A stretch of DNA of 64,000 nt from Limnomonas spitsbergensis. Lineage: Eukaryota; Chlorophyta; Chlorophyceae; Chlamydomonadales. Positions 45,604-56,604 of this stretch are shown one piece after another (the first letter of the stretch is position 1; the number at the start of each line of letters is the position of its first letter). Both the position numbers and the translations under genes were made by a program. The notes under the pieces were generated by a model. It had not been told where the DNA came from. It was given only the letters and a program-made list of their open reading frames with translations, and searched no databases. The stretch covers positions 434,001-498,000 of the forward strand of contig JAYJMM010000023.1 of the NCBI GenBank assembly GCA_037349105.1, given 5' to 3'.

Positions 45604-48600
45604 TCATGGTCCCCGCTTTCTCTTCTTCTTGTGCTCAACCCACTTGTTTTGAGCCATCTTCACGTCATCTGGGTTGGGCGCGAGGCGCTCTACAGGGGCG
45701 AGGAATGCGAGGAGGGTGAACATGCCACAACACACAACCGCGCTGCCCGATCAGAACTTGAAGTAGGACCAACTTGTAGAGAGACTTGCTGGGTGAGCAA
45801 CGTCACACCAACTAGGCCACGATCAAGGCATTGATGCAGAAGGAACGGGGCCACTACCAAACACCCATGCTTCACTCACCGGGCAGCTTCTCGCATGCCT
45901 CCTTCATCCACGGGTGAGACAGCAGATCGTCCAAACTCTTCTTATGTCCCAAGAGGTGCTCTAGGAAGTCCTGCCTGTCTGAGTCCAGCTTCCACAGCTT
46001 TGCAGACACGGACAGCCGCAGCATGAGGTCTGCCGAGTAGATGTCGCTGGATCTTGTGTACTTGCCCTCTACGAGCGTGCCAGCCCGCCCCTCCATCCCC
46101 TTCTCCTCCCAAGCTTTCCACGCGTTCACATCCATCGTCGGAGCCTGCACCCAGAAAACGCAGCAACATCAATCCTTGAGCAACATCCATGCACCCTTGC
46201 TCCTTTCGCCGCACGCGCAAATATACCGTGAAACATAGAGGACGTACCACCAACGCTCCTCGCATGTTCTATACTATGGCTCTCATGGCACCTTTCACAC
46301 AGACACACACACAGGCAGCTTATGCCTCTGGTCCCATCATCCCCCTGTTTTATGTGGAGCAAGGCCAAGACACCTGTAAGGTTGCTGATGAAATTCCTCT
46401 CACCTTGCCCTCCCGCGCCACTGTCTCAAGGTCAATCAGCTTGTAATAGTAGATCCAAGCCGAGGAATCCGGTTCGCGGTGGACGCAGCGCAACACGTTG
46501 GGCCAGCGGATGTCGCGGTGGACCAGCCCTTTCTTCGTCTCTTGGTCGAGGCAGCCATGGAGCGCCTGGAGGGCCCTCAGAACGCAGAGCATGCATATCT
46601 GGGTCTCCTCTTCGGAAAGGTTTCCAACATCCACGAGGCGGCCGACGCTGGCGGCGTTCAGCTGGTGGCGGAAAGCGCAGCATGGCATTGCGTGATCACA
46701 AAGGAGAGGTGTTTGACGCATAGGCTACCCTGAGGGGGTCATATGCATGCAAGACGGGATCCCTGTCCATGACAAGCATGGTCCTTTATTACCCCCCCCC
46801 CTACCCCCCTCAGCCCCCTATATCAGGCCCGACCAAGCCCGTGGCCATGTCTGTGCCGTGTAAGATCACCACACTCCTGTCCCAGCCTGCAGCCCCATGT
46901 TGTACGCATGCACATACTTTTCTGCCCTATTTGTGTTTCCCAACCTCCCTTCTTCCCACTTCCCCCAGCCCCCTGCCTCAGGCTCAAGTCCGTGGCTCCC
47001 TCACACGTCCCCTCACCCCTCTGCCTCAGGCCAGCCCAATCTCAGCGGCCTTGTGTGTGCCGATTGTGATCACCATCCTCCCATCCACGTCCCCTCCCCC
47101 TTCAGCCCAGTATTTGAAGCCCGACCATAAACTGCAGCCCTATCGTTGCAGCAAATCTTTCTGCCCCTCTGTCGATTCCATGTCAACATCTTATATACCC
47201 ACCCACCCTTGCCTCAGGCTAACGTGGCTACTTCCAATGCAACCGATCGCGTTCCTCAGCACTCACCTCGACCCAGTAAACGTTCATCCCTGATGTAGAG
47301 TCGCATTGATTGTTCCATTTCCGGACGACATCGGTGTGGTGTAGGTCTGGAATCTCTTCAAGCAGCTGCGGCAAGTACAGGCAGCCCAGTCCTGCCCCGT
47401 ACGCTTCCTGTTGAAGGCACACAAAGGGGGGACACACTCAAGAGGCCATTTGTATGGAGTAACTTCCCTGCCATTCACACCCTTGAAGTTGAGGAGCTGG
47501 CAACTAGCGGGCAGCAAAGGAGAGCCTTCCAGCCAACTTGCACGTGTCAGGAGCAAGAGCAAACACACTTTCTACCCACAAACTGTCTTGTGAATCATGG
47601 CCATAGTTACCTGCAGGTCTGACATGTCTACACCGACAGACGCCGCAAAGGTCTGGAACGCGTGTATCTCCTTGCGGACGAAATCCTTCTCAACGACGAT
47701 GACGGTGTGCTGCAGAGGAGAAGATACACATCATCAAATCCACTGCATCACTAGAGTGCTCTTGCAATCTCCGGGAACATGAATATAAAAATTTAAGGGA
47801 GGCAGCTACACATGCGGAACCCCACATGTGCCACAACACAAACTCTCGCTCCTCCTAGGCTATCTTCACTTTTCAACCTAATCCTAGCCCAAATCATGTC
47901 ACCCCGCCGGTCATACCTCTGGGCGCTCGATGGGCTCCCACATGCCGGCCAAATCGCTCGCGGAGGGCCCCTTCGCGCGCAGCTGGCGGAGCAGCCTGGT
48001 CAGCTGCGCCAAGGCGCCGCACACCAGCACGGCGTGGAGTGGGTCGTCGGTCTCATACGGCACCCCACACATGATCACCTGCACAGCATGATGAGCACAA
48101 CCACAAAGTTTACACGAGTTGGATCCAGTTTGCAGCTTCTTTGCTGGGGCACAACAATACATGCACTCGTGGGGTGGGGTGGGGGTCACACAGAAACTGC
48201 CAGCATGTCAACATTCGCCCCACAAGAGAGTTCATGAACACGCTCGTTAAACAAGCCGCTTCAAAACTGTTATGGCGGATCGTATGCCACATGCCTTCCA
48301 CACAAGACACACATCAAAGCATGTCGATTCTTGCAAAGCGTCATACCTGGCCGGTGGCCCCGTCGCAATAGCCGAACTGCAGTTGGCGGCCGGCGCACGC
48401 CATGACGACGATGAACGGGGTCCTGTCGAACAGTAGAGGATTCTGAGGTTTCTTGAGCTTCCTTGTCAGGTCCTTGATGGCCTCTTGAAGGCTGGCCACC
48501 TTGTCCTCGTTGTGGAGCAACAACACCTTGTCCACCACCAGGGCCCCATCAGGCCGGAGGGCGCCCTGCATGACAGGCTGTGGAAATCAAACGTATGTGT

Positions 48601-51600
48601 GAGGTATGTATTATATACCTGGTATGGGATTCTCAACATGTAGTGTTGGCTGTGTAACGGTAAACACATAAGTAAGATGCGCCTTTCCCAACATCAATCA
48701 AGTTGTCTGCCTGACCTGAAAAACAACAAGGCGCTATGTTTGCACTGCCCACTCCAGTGCACAGCCTGAAGCCATGTGGTCTCATCTATCAAGTTCTCGA
48801 AGTTAATGGAAAAGTGCCGGAGGCTTGGGTCAAATAAATTGTGGCACGGAATCGCACCAGAGAGGCCACGGTTGCCTTCCGCTTGGATCCAGATTTCGAA
48901 GAAGAGGCGCTGGCCTATACTCTCGTCGCTTCTTGTGTAGAGTTGTTGGATAGCTGCTTCAGGTTGCCCAGCTTCTTGACCAAACGCTCGTTGAGCAGCT
49001 CGACCACGTCCAGCAGCGGCATGGAGGTGCGCCCCGTCACATGAACCTCAGATGTGATGCCTACAGTGAGTGAAGGCGGCGGTGACCTTTGTATTCAGCG
49101 ACCTGCGTCGTCCCATGATGGGTAGTTGCGACGCCAGACAAATGCATCAAGCGTGCATGAAGAGGCGTGAGCCCTCCCTTGCTAGCCAGAAAGTACAACA
49201 GCTATATATGTGCACCACCACTAATAACAGGGCAAAAGGAGCAGAGACCTGCGGCACAGAATACCGTGGTTTTGATACTGTGGTCCTACCAAGGGGCTTT
49301 AAGATGTGGGACACGAGGAAGTCTCCCAACTTCGAGGTGAGACAGTTGCAATCGGCGGCGACCAAGTAGTCCTTGAGGGCGGGGTGGGCCTCGGTGAGCA
49401 CCTTGAAGTGGCCCCCGGGCACCGGTATGGGGAAGTGCTGATCCGGCTGAAGGACCTTGTGTAGCTTGTCAGCGCAGTCGGGCAGGTCGCCTAGCAGATC
49501 TTCCTCGATGTGCATGATCCACTTGCCAAACGCCTCATGTTTACCCCCTGCAGTAGGAGGCACACAAGCATGGAGTCAACCGAAGAGTTAAGACAATACG
49601 AATAGGACGGACTTCAAGAAGGTGTCGGGCTGGGATGCACCGATATGGGGACGGGCGAATCCGGCTGGCCCTGAGGGGGGAAATCTGGAGACACGTCGTA
49701 ATGGAAGTGTCCATCCCCAGGTCGGTGCATGCCTCAAGGTTCACCACTAGGTCCATACAAGGCCTCACAAATCACCCCCACACCCTAGGGCAGCCAAGGG
49801 GCAGTCATGCGGTGAGGGGGGCAACCAAGGGGGCAGCGCGGCAGCATGGGAGGGCCCAGAGGGAGCCTTGCAATGAGGTCCGCGGTAGGCACCACTGAGA
49901 GCAGGGGCAGGAAGAGATAATGGAGCAGGGGCGGGCGGGCGGGAGGAAGGGGACACCAGGAGGGAGAGTAGGGGGGGAGAGGAGCTCCATGGCATACATG
50001 GCTCAGTTTCGTGAGGGTACGGTAGGGTTGCCGGCAGCAGGGCACGGCAAAAAGGGGCGCATGCTTATGCATGTACTCGCGCACCCCTCGGCGGCAGGAG
50101 AAGAAGGGGTCCTTCAGCAGTTTTTATAAATTAAGGTCAGCAACTTGGCAGCTACACTCCGGCCTCCGGCCCAAACTGTGGCCATCCTGCTAGGGCCTCA
50201 TGACGGGGGCCGATCTAGGTTTGGGGCCTAACTGGCCTTTAGCGGCCGCGGGGAGGCCTGCCGACAACTTGTGAAGACGGAGATCCCTCCAAATAGCGCC
50301 AAAATTTAAAGAAGGGGGCCCGGGGACCCTGCCCCTACTCGCCCACCATACTGTTTTTTAGCGGCTACAGTGGACGTCGCTTGAGTGCAGGGGCCAAGCG
50401 TGTTCCATAGCTCACAACAGTGCCTGAAACGGACCCCACCCCTCCTGCCCCACCCTAGATCCCCTCCCTACGCCCACCTTTCGTTGCTGCCGCCCGCTGC
50501 ACCGCTTCCGCTGCAATCACGAGCAAACAAAATGTCAGGAAATAATTAAAATAGAAAAGCCAGGCAGTAGGTTATCTGTGCCCATCTGCATGGGCCGCAT
50601 GCACATGTGCATGGGTCGTGTGGGCGAGGCAGGGAAGGGGTAGCAGTGGAGGTTGTGAAATAAGGGGGAATGCTGGGGTTCTTGGGAGCCCATGCGGGGG
50701 AACATTCAAAGCGGGGTGCCGCTCTCAGCCCTGCGATCCCAGTGAGTCGCAGCGGTATGTTGCTCAGCTGGGATGGCGGCACCAGTAGGGAGGGGTTGGC
50801 GTGAGGCAAGGCACTCGCAGGGGGTGCAGGCGGTTTGAACGCATGAGTCTCAGGGGGGTGCGCTGCCCCACCGCGGGGACTGGGCTACGCGTCTGTGCGC
50901 AGCCCCACCTTGCACTCCTCTGTGGGCAAAGGAGGGGCTGGCGAACTGCTAGGGGGCTGGGAGGGATGTACCCTGCAGGGTCTGGCAAGCTCCAGGGCGG
51001 CATGCGGCCACCTTCATGCAGACCTGTTGTTGGCCACTACCTGGCAGGCGCATGGATGGGCTACAGTTCAGCTACCCTCGGCTACAATTCAGCTACCCTT
51101 CGGCATGCCCTGTGCACGCGCGGCCAGCCACACTGGATGGCGCATGGCAGCACATGCATGGAGTTCATTTGCCCATGCCGGAGCTCTTGGGAGACATTTC
51201 GGGGACTGATTGGTCAGTCCCACCCACCTCGGGGAGGCGTGCGACAGCACCTGCTGTGCCAGAGCACCCCATGCATGAGCTCACACTTCAGCTGCGAGCA
51301 CTCACTGCACCCCCATGTCCATGCAGGGATGCTCGTGCGCATCCCTCAGAGGGCGCGGGGGTTCCAAATGCGATGAGATGGAGCAGGTTGGGGGGCGGCA
51401 GCACATGCATGGAGTTCGGGGCTCTTGTGAGACCATGTGGGGACTGAGTCCCACCCACCCCGGAGACAGGCGTGTGACAGCACTTGCCCTGCAGGGTGTG
51501 TGTGTGACAGCACCTACCGTGAAGGGGGGGCCGCGTGACACACGGCATGCATGGGGGTGCTCCAGAGAGGCGCGGGGAGGGCCCCCCATGCACCCCCAGG

Positions 51601-52363
51601 TATCAATGCGGGCCGTGGAAAAGGTCGCAGTGGCAGAGCCCCTCACCTGCAGACAAAAGCAGAGCCCGGACCCGAGCACTCGCTTCATCGTCAGATCCGC
51701 GCAAAAAGTACACTCGTTGCTCGTTGTCGCTGAACCTCAGCATGTTGACCTCAGCATTGTTTTTCTCAATCCGGCTCAGCCCAGGCAAGCTCTCCAAGCG
51801 TCGCTGCCATGCAGCCATCTGCGTGATAATGCGAGGACGAGAGGAGGGAAACATTTACGTTGAAGAAGCCTGCAGAAAGAGAGACGTGGAATACGCTCAG
51901 CCTATCTTTAAGCTTAACGTTTCCCAATTCGTGTCCCTTGAAAGAAACTCGCAGCCTGGCTGGGGTCCTATCCTTGCCTCCTGGATCCCGCAGAAATTTT
52001 CACAAGACTTCCTTGGGAAACAGGGGACGAGTCATTTCTGTAGGGCTCCTACAAGGAGACCATGGACAATCGCGAAATAGGCTACGGTACGAGTTCAAGG
52101 ATATCGGTGAGCTAGGAGACAGTAAAGGCTGGAACCTCTGGGTCCCAGCAGGCTGCGAATTAGGCTACGCTACGAATAGTCGAAGAAGCGGACCTGTCAG
52201 CTAAACAGGAAGGACACAACCATCTCACCTGAGTGAACCAAGAGACGGCAGGCTTGCAGAATCTTGCAAAAATACTTAGAAGCAAGGGCTTTATCGTTGG
52301 TCGACGCTGCGGATTCGTCGCAAGCAAAACTGAAGTCAAGAGTAGTCTGGTAGAACAAGCACG
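45604..52363 (-). CDS. Atypical protein-kinase-like gene, right copy
   Basis: Mirror of the left copy. Exons, 5' to 3' on the minus strand: 52363-52229, 51818-51647, 49547-49290, 49060-about 48763, 48577-48347, 48078-47917, 47709-47611, 47407-47267, 46661-46404, 46144-45880, 45668-45604. Motifs are as in the left copy (VHRDIRWPNV, LIDLE). Exon 2 has 13 extra bases, so splicing from the modelled exon 1 would enter the wrong frame. An ATG at the exon start opens the correct frame instead (MAAWQRRLESLPGLSRIEKN), which could be a true start. The exon-4 frame break is shared with the left copy. Amino-acid differences include Gly/Asp, Gly/Arg, Met/Leu and Leu/Met in exon 10, His/Arg in exon 9 and Met/Arg in exon 5. 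Confidence 0.62.
51129..51509 (-). repeat. Two-copy 233-bp tandem duplication inside intron 2 (right arm)
   Basis: Mirror of 37570-37950, with both copies retained. The ORFs of about 190 aa running through it in either arm are repeat-derived and not kept. Confidence 0.6.
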
Positions 52364-52428
52364 CTGAATAAACCAAAAGGTTCAAAAAGAAAGAAAGAGA
52401 ACTTCTCAGGATTCGGAGGATACTTTTT

Positions 52429-52687
52429 AGGGATCTCCTTCATGGGAGACTGTAAAAAAAGTGTGCCTAGAAAAAAAAAAGTCGCCTACACTCGACGTTG
52501 AGTGCATTAGAATCACAATGTCAATGCGCATCTTTTGATCGCCTGCCCGGTGCCTGCTGAGCGTCGTGAGCCGTCCAGGCCGGCATAGTAGGTTCTGCTG
52601 CGCGTCTTTGTTTTTTTTAAAGGATTCAAGAAAAGTAAAGACACCAAAAGAAACCCGGGAAAGGTGGCAAAGATCCCCACGATTTTT
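52429..52687. other. 259-bp segment present only in the right arm
   Basis: It is bordered by T5 (52424-52428) and T6 (52683-52688) runs. The left arm has a single A6 run (T6 on the other strand) at the equivalent place, near 36664. Either an insertion that duplicated the T run, or a deletion between two T runs in the left arm. It lies upstream of exon 1 of the kinase-like gene. No ORF, and no terminal repeats other than the T runs. Confidence 0.85.
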
Positions 52688-53040
52688 TCAATGAGGGTCA
52701 CTCCGAGTGCACTCCCTTTCCTTTTGAAGGGTTGAAGGTGTCTCTATGCCAAACCCTGAGCACTGAGAGCGATAGGTAAAGCTTTTTTATCTGTCCTCTT
52801 AGCCTCGTGGCTTGGCTCTGCGGCCGTAATCAATTTTAAATGTCAGTTCAGGAATGCGAAGGAGCAGGAGGAGAGGGCGCATGGTTCCGGTATGCTCTGA
52901 TCAGGCCGGTTAGGCGCATGGGGCTGCATGAGGGTGCATGGGGCCTCCACCTGTGCGTCAGTGGTGTTGGTTGCAGTCGCTGTGTCTGCAGCTCCTGGTA
53001 CCCCGGCCGCTCCCTCTGCGGACGCGGGGCACGTGGTAGC

Positions 53041-53251
53041 GCTAGAACGGTGGTTCTGGCTTGCCGGCGCTACCCTCTGGCCACGCTGCCGAGCCGAGCG
53101 AGCTGTCAGCCTGGTGCATGAGGGGATACGGCGCTCTTGAGGCAGCGTGCCGAAGGCCTGCCATCCCAGCTGATTCGTGACCTCCGGTGGCGGCAGCGGC
53201 CGTTTGAACACGGCGTCTCTGACTCAAGTGCCGCTCGCCGCCAGCCAGCAG
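53041..53251 (-). repeat. Duplicated segment, inner copy (right arm)
   Basis: Mirror of 36100-36310 and paralogous to about 56061-56295. It begins gctagaacggtggttctggc, the reverse complement of the left-arm end. Confidence 0.5.
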
Positions 53252-53723
53252 CACCGCCGAGGCCACCGCGCTGATGGTCGAAGCCGAGGCCAAATTCGCG
53301 AGCCACGGCGCAGGCGAGAGGTGGCGTTGAGCGTTTGCCCCTCCTTTATGAGAGATGTTGATGAGAGGAAGCTGTGTGCCCACTGTGAAGGGGGTTTCAC
53401 GGGCTCGAAGGGGGCGAAGAAGCCCGTGCCATGCCAGGAAAGCAAACGTCATTGCCCATTGCGTGATTTGCAGCTTATGGCATGGCCTGTGGGGTGATAG
53501 CAATATCCGCCGACATGCGTCATGCGCAATAAGGGGAGAGAGAGCTCTCAACCTCGTCCCCGGCTCGAGGCTATTTACATGTTATTGATATTGGAAGCAT
53601 TCTGGATCAAAGGTCCCCCCTCCCACTTTCTGGCCTCTGCCTGGCTCATATGCGGTGCAGATTGGCGATATCAAGTCCCAGCTGCTGCTGATGGCCGAGA
53701 CGGTGGCTCCTCTCCTGCTCATT

Positions 53724-53866
53724 CTCTTATAACTGGTGATGAAGCTGGGCGGGAAGCCCTGCATCGTGCCGGTCAAGGTCGACAACCCGCTCAACTGGCC
53801 GGCTGCCCTTGCGCTGACCAGCCGCAAACCGTGCTGCCTCCGCATCAAGACCGAAATTGTTGGGCG
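53724..53866 (+). CDS. Candidate exon, unrecognised (right arm)
   Basis: Mirror of 35485-35627, reading MKLGGKPCIVPVKVDNPLNW. Upstream on the same strand are a cag acceptor at 53658-53660 followed by IGDIKSQLLLMAETVAPLLL. Further upstream, at about 53340-53497, is a frame with a CAHC...C...C pattern (ERKLCAHCEGGFTGSKGAKK). These may belong to one gene divergent from the kinase-like gene; no full model was possible. Confidence 0.25.
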
Positions 53867-54412
53867 TTCACGGCGGTACGGTCTCCGAACCAGGCATAGC
53901 AGGTTCCGCCTGACGGAGACCTATAGGCTGGGGGCGGCATGGCTTTAAGAATGCTGTAAAATAATACTCTTCAGGTCACTTCTGCTTGTCTGCAGAACTG
54001 TGACCGCTCTGCCTTGACCTGCAACCTCCCCTAGTTCCGCAGTACCCCCCCCCCTGACTTCCACCGCTGCCCTGCCTTACACAAGCGGTGGACGATAGGT
54101 AGGTACAGAGAAGATGCACACATACCACTGAACGTGCGCATAACCTAGGTTTCAGGTTTAAACCTGAGCGGGGTGACACTACTCCTCTTGTCGTAGTCCT
54201 CGTTGGACCCCCCCCCCCTTCCCATATTCCACGGCGTTGTACACGCCGCAAAAGTGTGCAAGGAAGCTGCAGCGTGCTCCCAACATCAGCTTTAGGGCAG
54301 CTGTGAGCTCTATTAATAGAGGATAGTGCACAATGCCCCCCCACACTGCACACGCCTCCCTGAATGCTCTTATTTCCTCCCCCCTGTTGCCCCCACCCAT
54401 GTTGGTTTACGG

Positions 54413-54449
54413 CCTTAGGGTCTTCTAACCCTTAACCCTAAACCTCCCT
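54413..54449. other. Telomere-like motif in the right arm
   Basis: Mirror of 34908-34937: ttaggg, a short gap, then aacccttaaccctaaacc. The gap differs slightly from the left arm. Too short to be called a telomere remnant with confidence. Confidence 0.4.
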
Positions 54450-55450
54450 CTTGGCCCGACGCGTGTTCACGCGTGTCAAGAAAGGCGGCCGCGCTCGCCC
54501 AGCATCGGGATTCTCTCCTGCAGCATTTATGACGAGACGTTGCCTCCCTAAATGGAAATGCCCCCCCCCTGTGCAGGCGTGTTGAGGCAAAAATGGTCCC
54601 GGTAGGTGTGAGACAGCCACCGGCAGCGTGAGGTACACGGACAGCTGTTTGGCTGCCTTCTGTGCATAAGGGAGCTGAAGAAGCAGGTGTGCGGGGGCAC
54701 AGAGGCGAGGGCAGGGGGCTGGAGGGAGTGAGGGACAGCGTTGTTGTACGGCAACATGCGAAGAAAGCTATTGTGGCTTCAGGGCATGCCCAGTTTGTCC
54801 CTCAAACTTTGGAGCATGTCCACTATGCTAGCAGCTGAGCATGGCCATCAGGCAAACGACCACCATTCGTCAGGCAGAGGCACTTGGCTAATATTATCGC
54901 AGAGGTTGCTCTGCTGAAATGCAGGCAAATGGGGAGTCACAGGCTGCTTCCCCCCCGATGAGGCGGCAACTCCTGGCCTGGTGCAATTTACAGCTTGATT
55001 TGTTGGGCTTCCATACCCTCAAACCCGCCTCATAGGCTGCTTTCCCCCTGGCGAGGCGGCAGTTTCCGCCTGGTGCAATGTAGGCTGCAGCAGTTGCTTT
55101 CCCCTGCCATCTGCATGGGGCTTAAGCAGGGTTAGCATTTTGCAGTTTTAGAAATTGAGTGACTGCCAGGGCAGCCCTCCAACAGTCGTTGCAGCCGTAG
55201 GAGCGGCTTCTGCTTGCCTCTGTTAGCCCACCTCCCTCCTTGCCCCTTGCTGTCAGGCCAGAAGGTCGACCTCAACGAGCTGTAAGCCAAGGCGGAGGAG
55301 GGTTGGCGACCGGGAAGGCCCTGCTGCTGGCCCCACGGGAGAAGGCCGCACCCTGGTTTACGAGCTGGGCAGGCGGCAGACGGCAGCAGCGGCCAGGCTA
55401 AGGTTGTCCACGTGGGGATGTGGGCAGGGACATTGGGGGGCCCCTGATGG

Positions 55451-55921
55451 GTGTGGGGTATGGGGGGTGTACCTGCTGGGCGCCGGGGAAGGACGATGAA
55501 GGGGCCGCGCTTGCTGGTCATTCCCTGGGACCAAGGCAGGGCAGGGCGGGCGATTACGCACTGGCATGCACCTGCAGGTGTGGGAGGAGGGGGCTTCACT
55601 GTGCTAGGGCTGTACCAGACAACACTTCTTATGGTCAGTACTGCTTTTGATGGGGGCTGCCCAGTGTCCACAACATGGCAGGGTTTGGAAAACTATGCCC
55701 GATGACATATGGCTGAGAAACCAAGGAGTGTATCTAGTTGGCTACACCTGTCTGAAACCCTGGCCGCCGGCCGGTTGTCGGAGGGCAGTTTCAGGCGGGT
55801 GATCCCCGCGTTGCAGGTGGTAACAATTCAAATGTTGCCCGTTTCCGACGAACAGGTGTGCCGCACGTCGGCCTATAAAGTCACTGGAGCTAGCTGCTAC
55901 TTTGAATTTTATCTTGAGTAG
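55451..55921 (+). CDS. Candidate exons split by an in-frame TGA (right arm)
   Basis: Mirror of 33430-33900: frames 55451-55705 and 55709-55921 in register, with the same TGA between NYAR and HMAEKPRS. Preservation of both frames in both arms may simply reflect the near-identity of the arms. No function recognised. Confidence 0.3.
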
Positions 55922-56060
55922 TCTGAGAGTGTTTCACCTCCCATGCAGCCTCTTGGTGCGCAAGGTCCACAAAGTCCTTTGCCGGAGGTCGCCTGTTATC
56001 AAGGTAAGAAGGGGCGTATGGCCAAATCTGATTGAACCTGGCGGATGCTGCCTCTTTGGC

Positions 56061-56295
56061 AGCTCTGACGGTGGTTCTGGCTGGGCGGCGCTATCCTCTG
56101 GCCTTGCAGCAGGCTGTGTCTGGAATATTTTGCTAAACTTGGTGCTGTCTGCCTGCATGGTGCGCGACTCTGGCAGCGCATGAAACGGATATGTCATGCG
56201 TTGAAGGCCTGCCTGCCTAGCTGATTTTAGACCTTCAGGCGGCAGCGGTTCTACGTGTACACCGCACCTGCTGCTCAAGTTCTGCTGCTGGCTTC
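56061..56295 (-). repeat. Duplicated segment, outer copy (right arm)
   Basis: Mirror of 33056-33290. Confidence 0.5.
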
Positions 56296-56604
56296 CGATG
56301 CACGTCTGCATCTCTTGCGGAAGCCCTCTCCGGCCTTCCCTCCCGCATGCTGGATGTCGGTTGCCCATGTCACCGGTTGCCCGTCTCCGGCCTGCATCCG
56401 GTAATGCAGGATAGCCTCACTCAGCCAGAGCTGCTGCCTGCGGTTATTGCCCTCATTTGTATCTTACATTTGCTGTTTATGCTGCTATTTTAGGAGGCTC
56501 TGTTAGAAGGCTACGTTGCTGGCTGGCGGCGGCGGCGCTCAGGCTTTGCGCGTGCCCCACTATTGCGCACGCTCAGGCTGTGCCTCTCAGACCGCCGACA
56601 TGCT

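Larger units (their letters stand above)
45506..56604 (-). repeat. Right arm of the giant inverted repeat (unique part)
   Basis: Reverse complement of 32747-44346. It lacks the 777-bp intronic segment of the left arm but has an extra 259 bp at 52429-52687 and an extra 13 bp inside exon 2 of the kinase-like gene. Elsewhere differences are sparse single bases and short indels. The outer boundary with the 492-bp array is at the same point of the unit as on the left. Confidence 0.97.
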
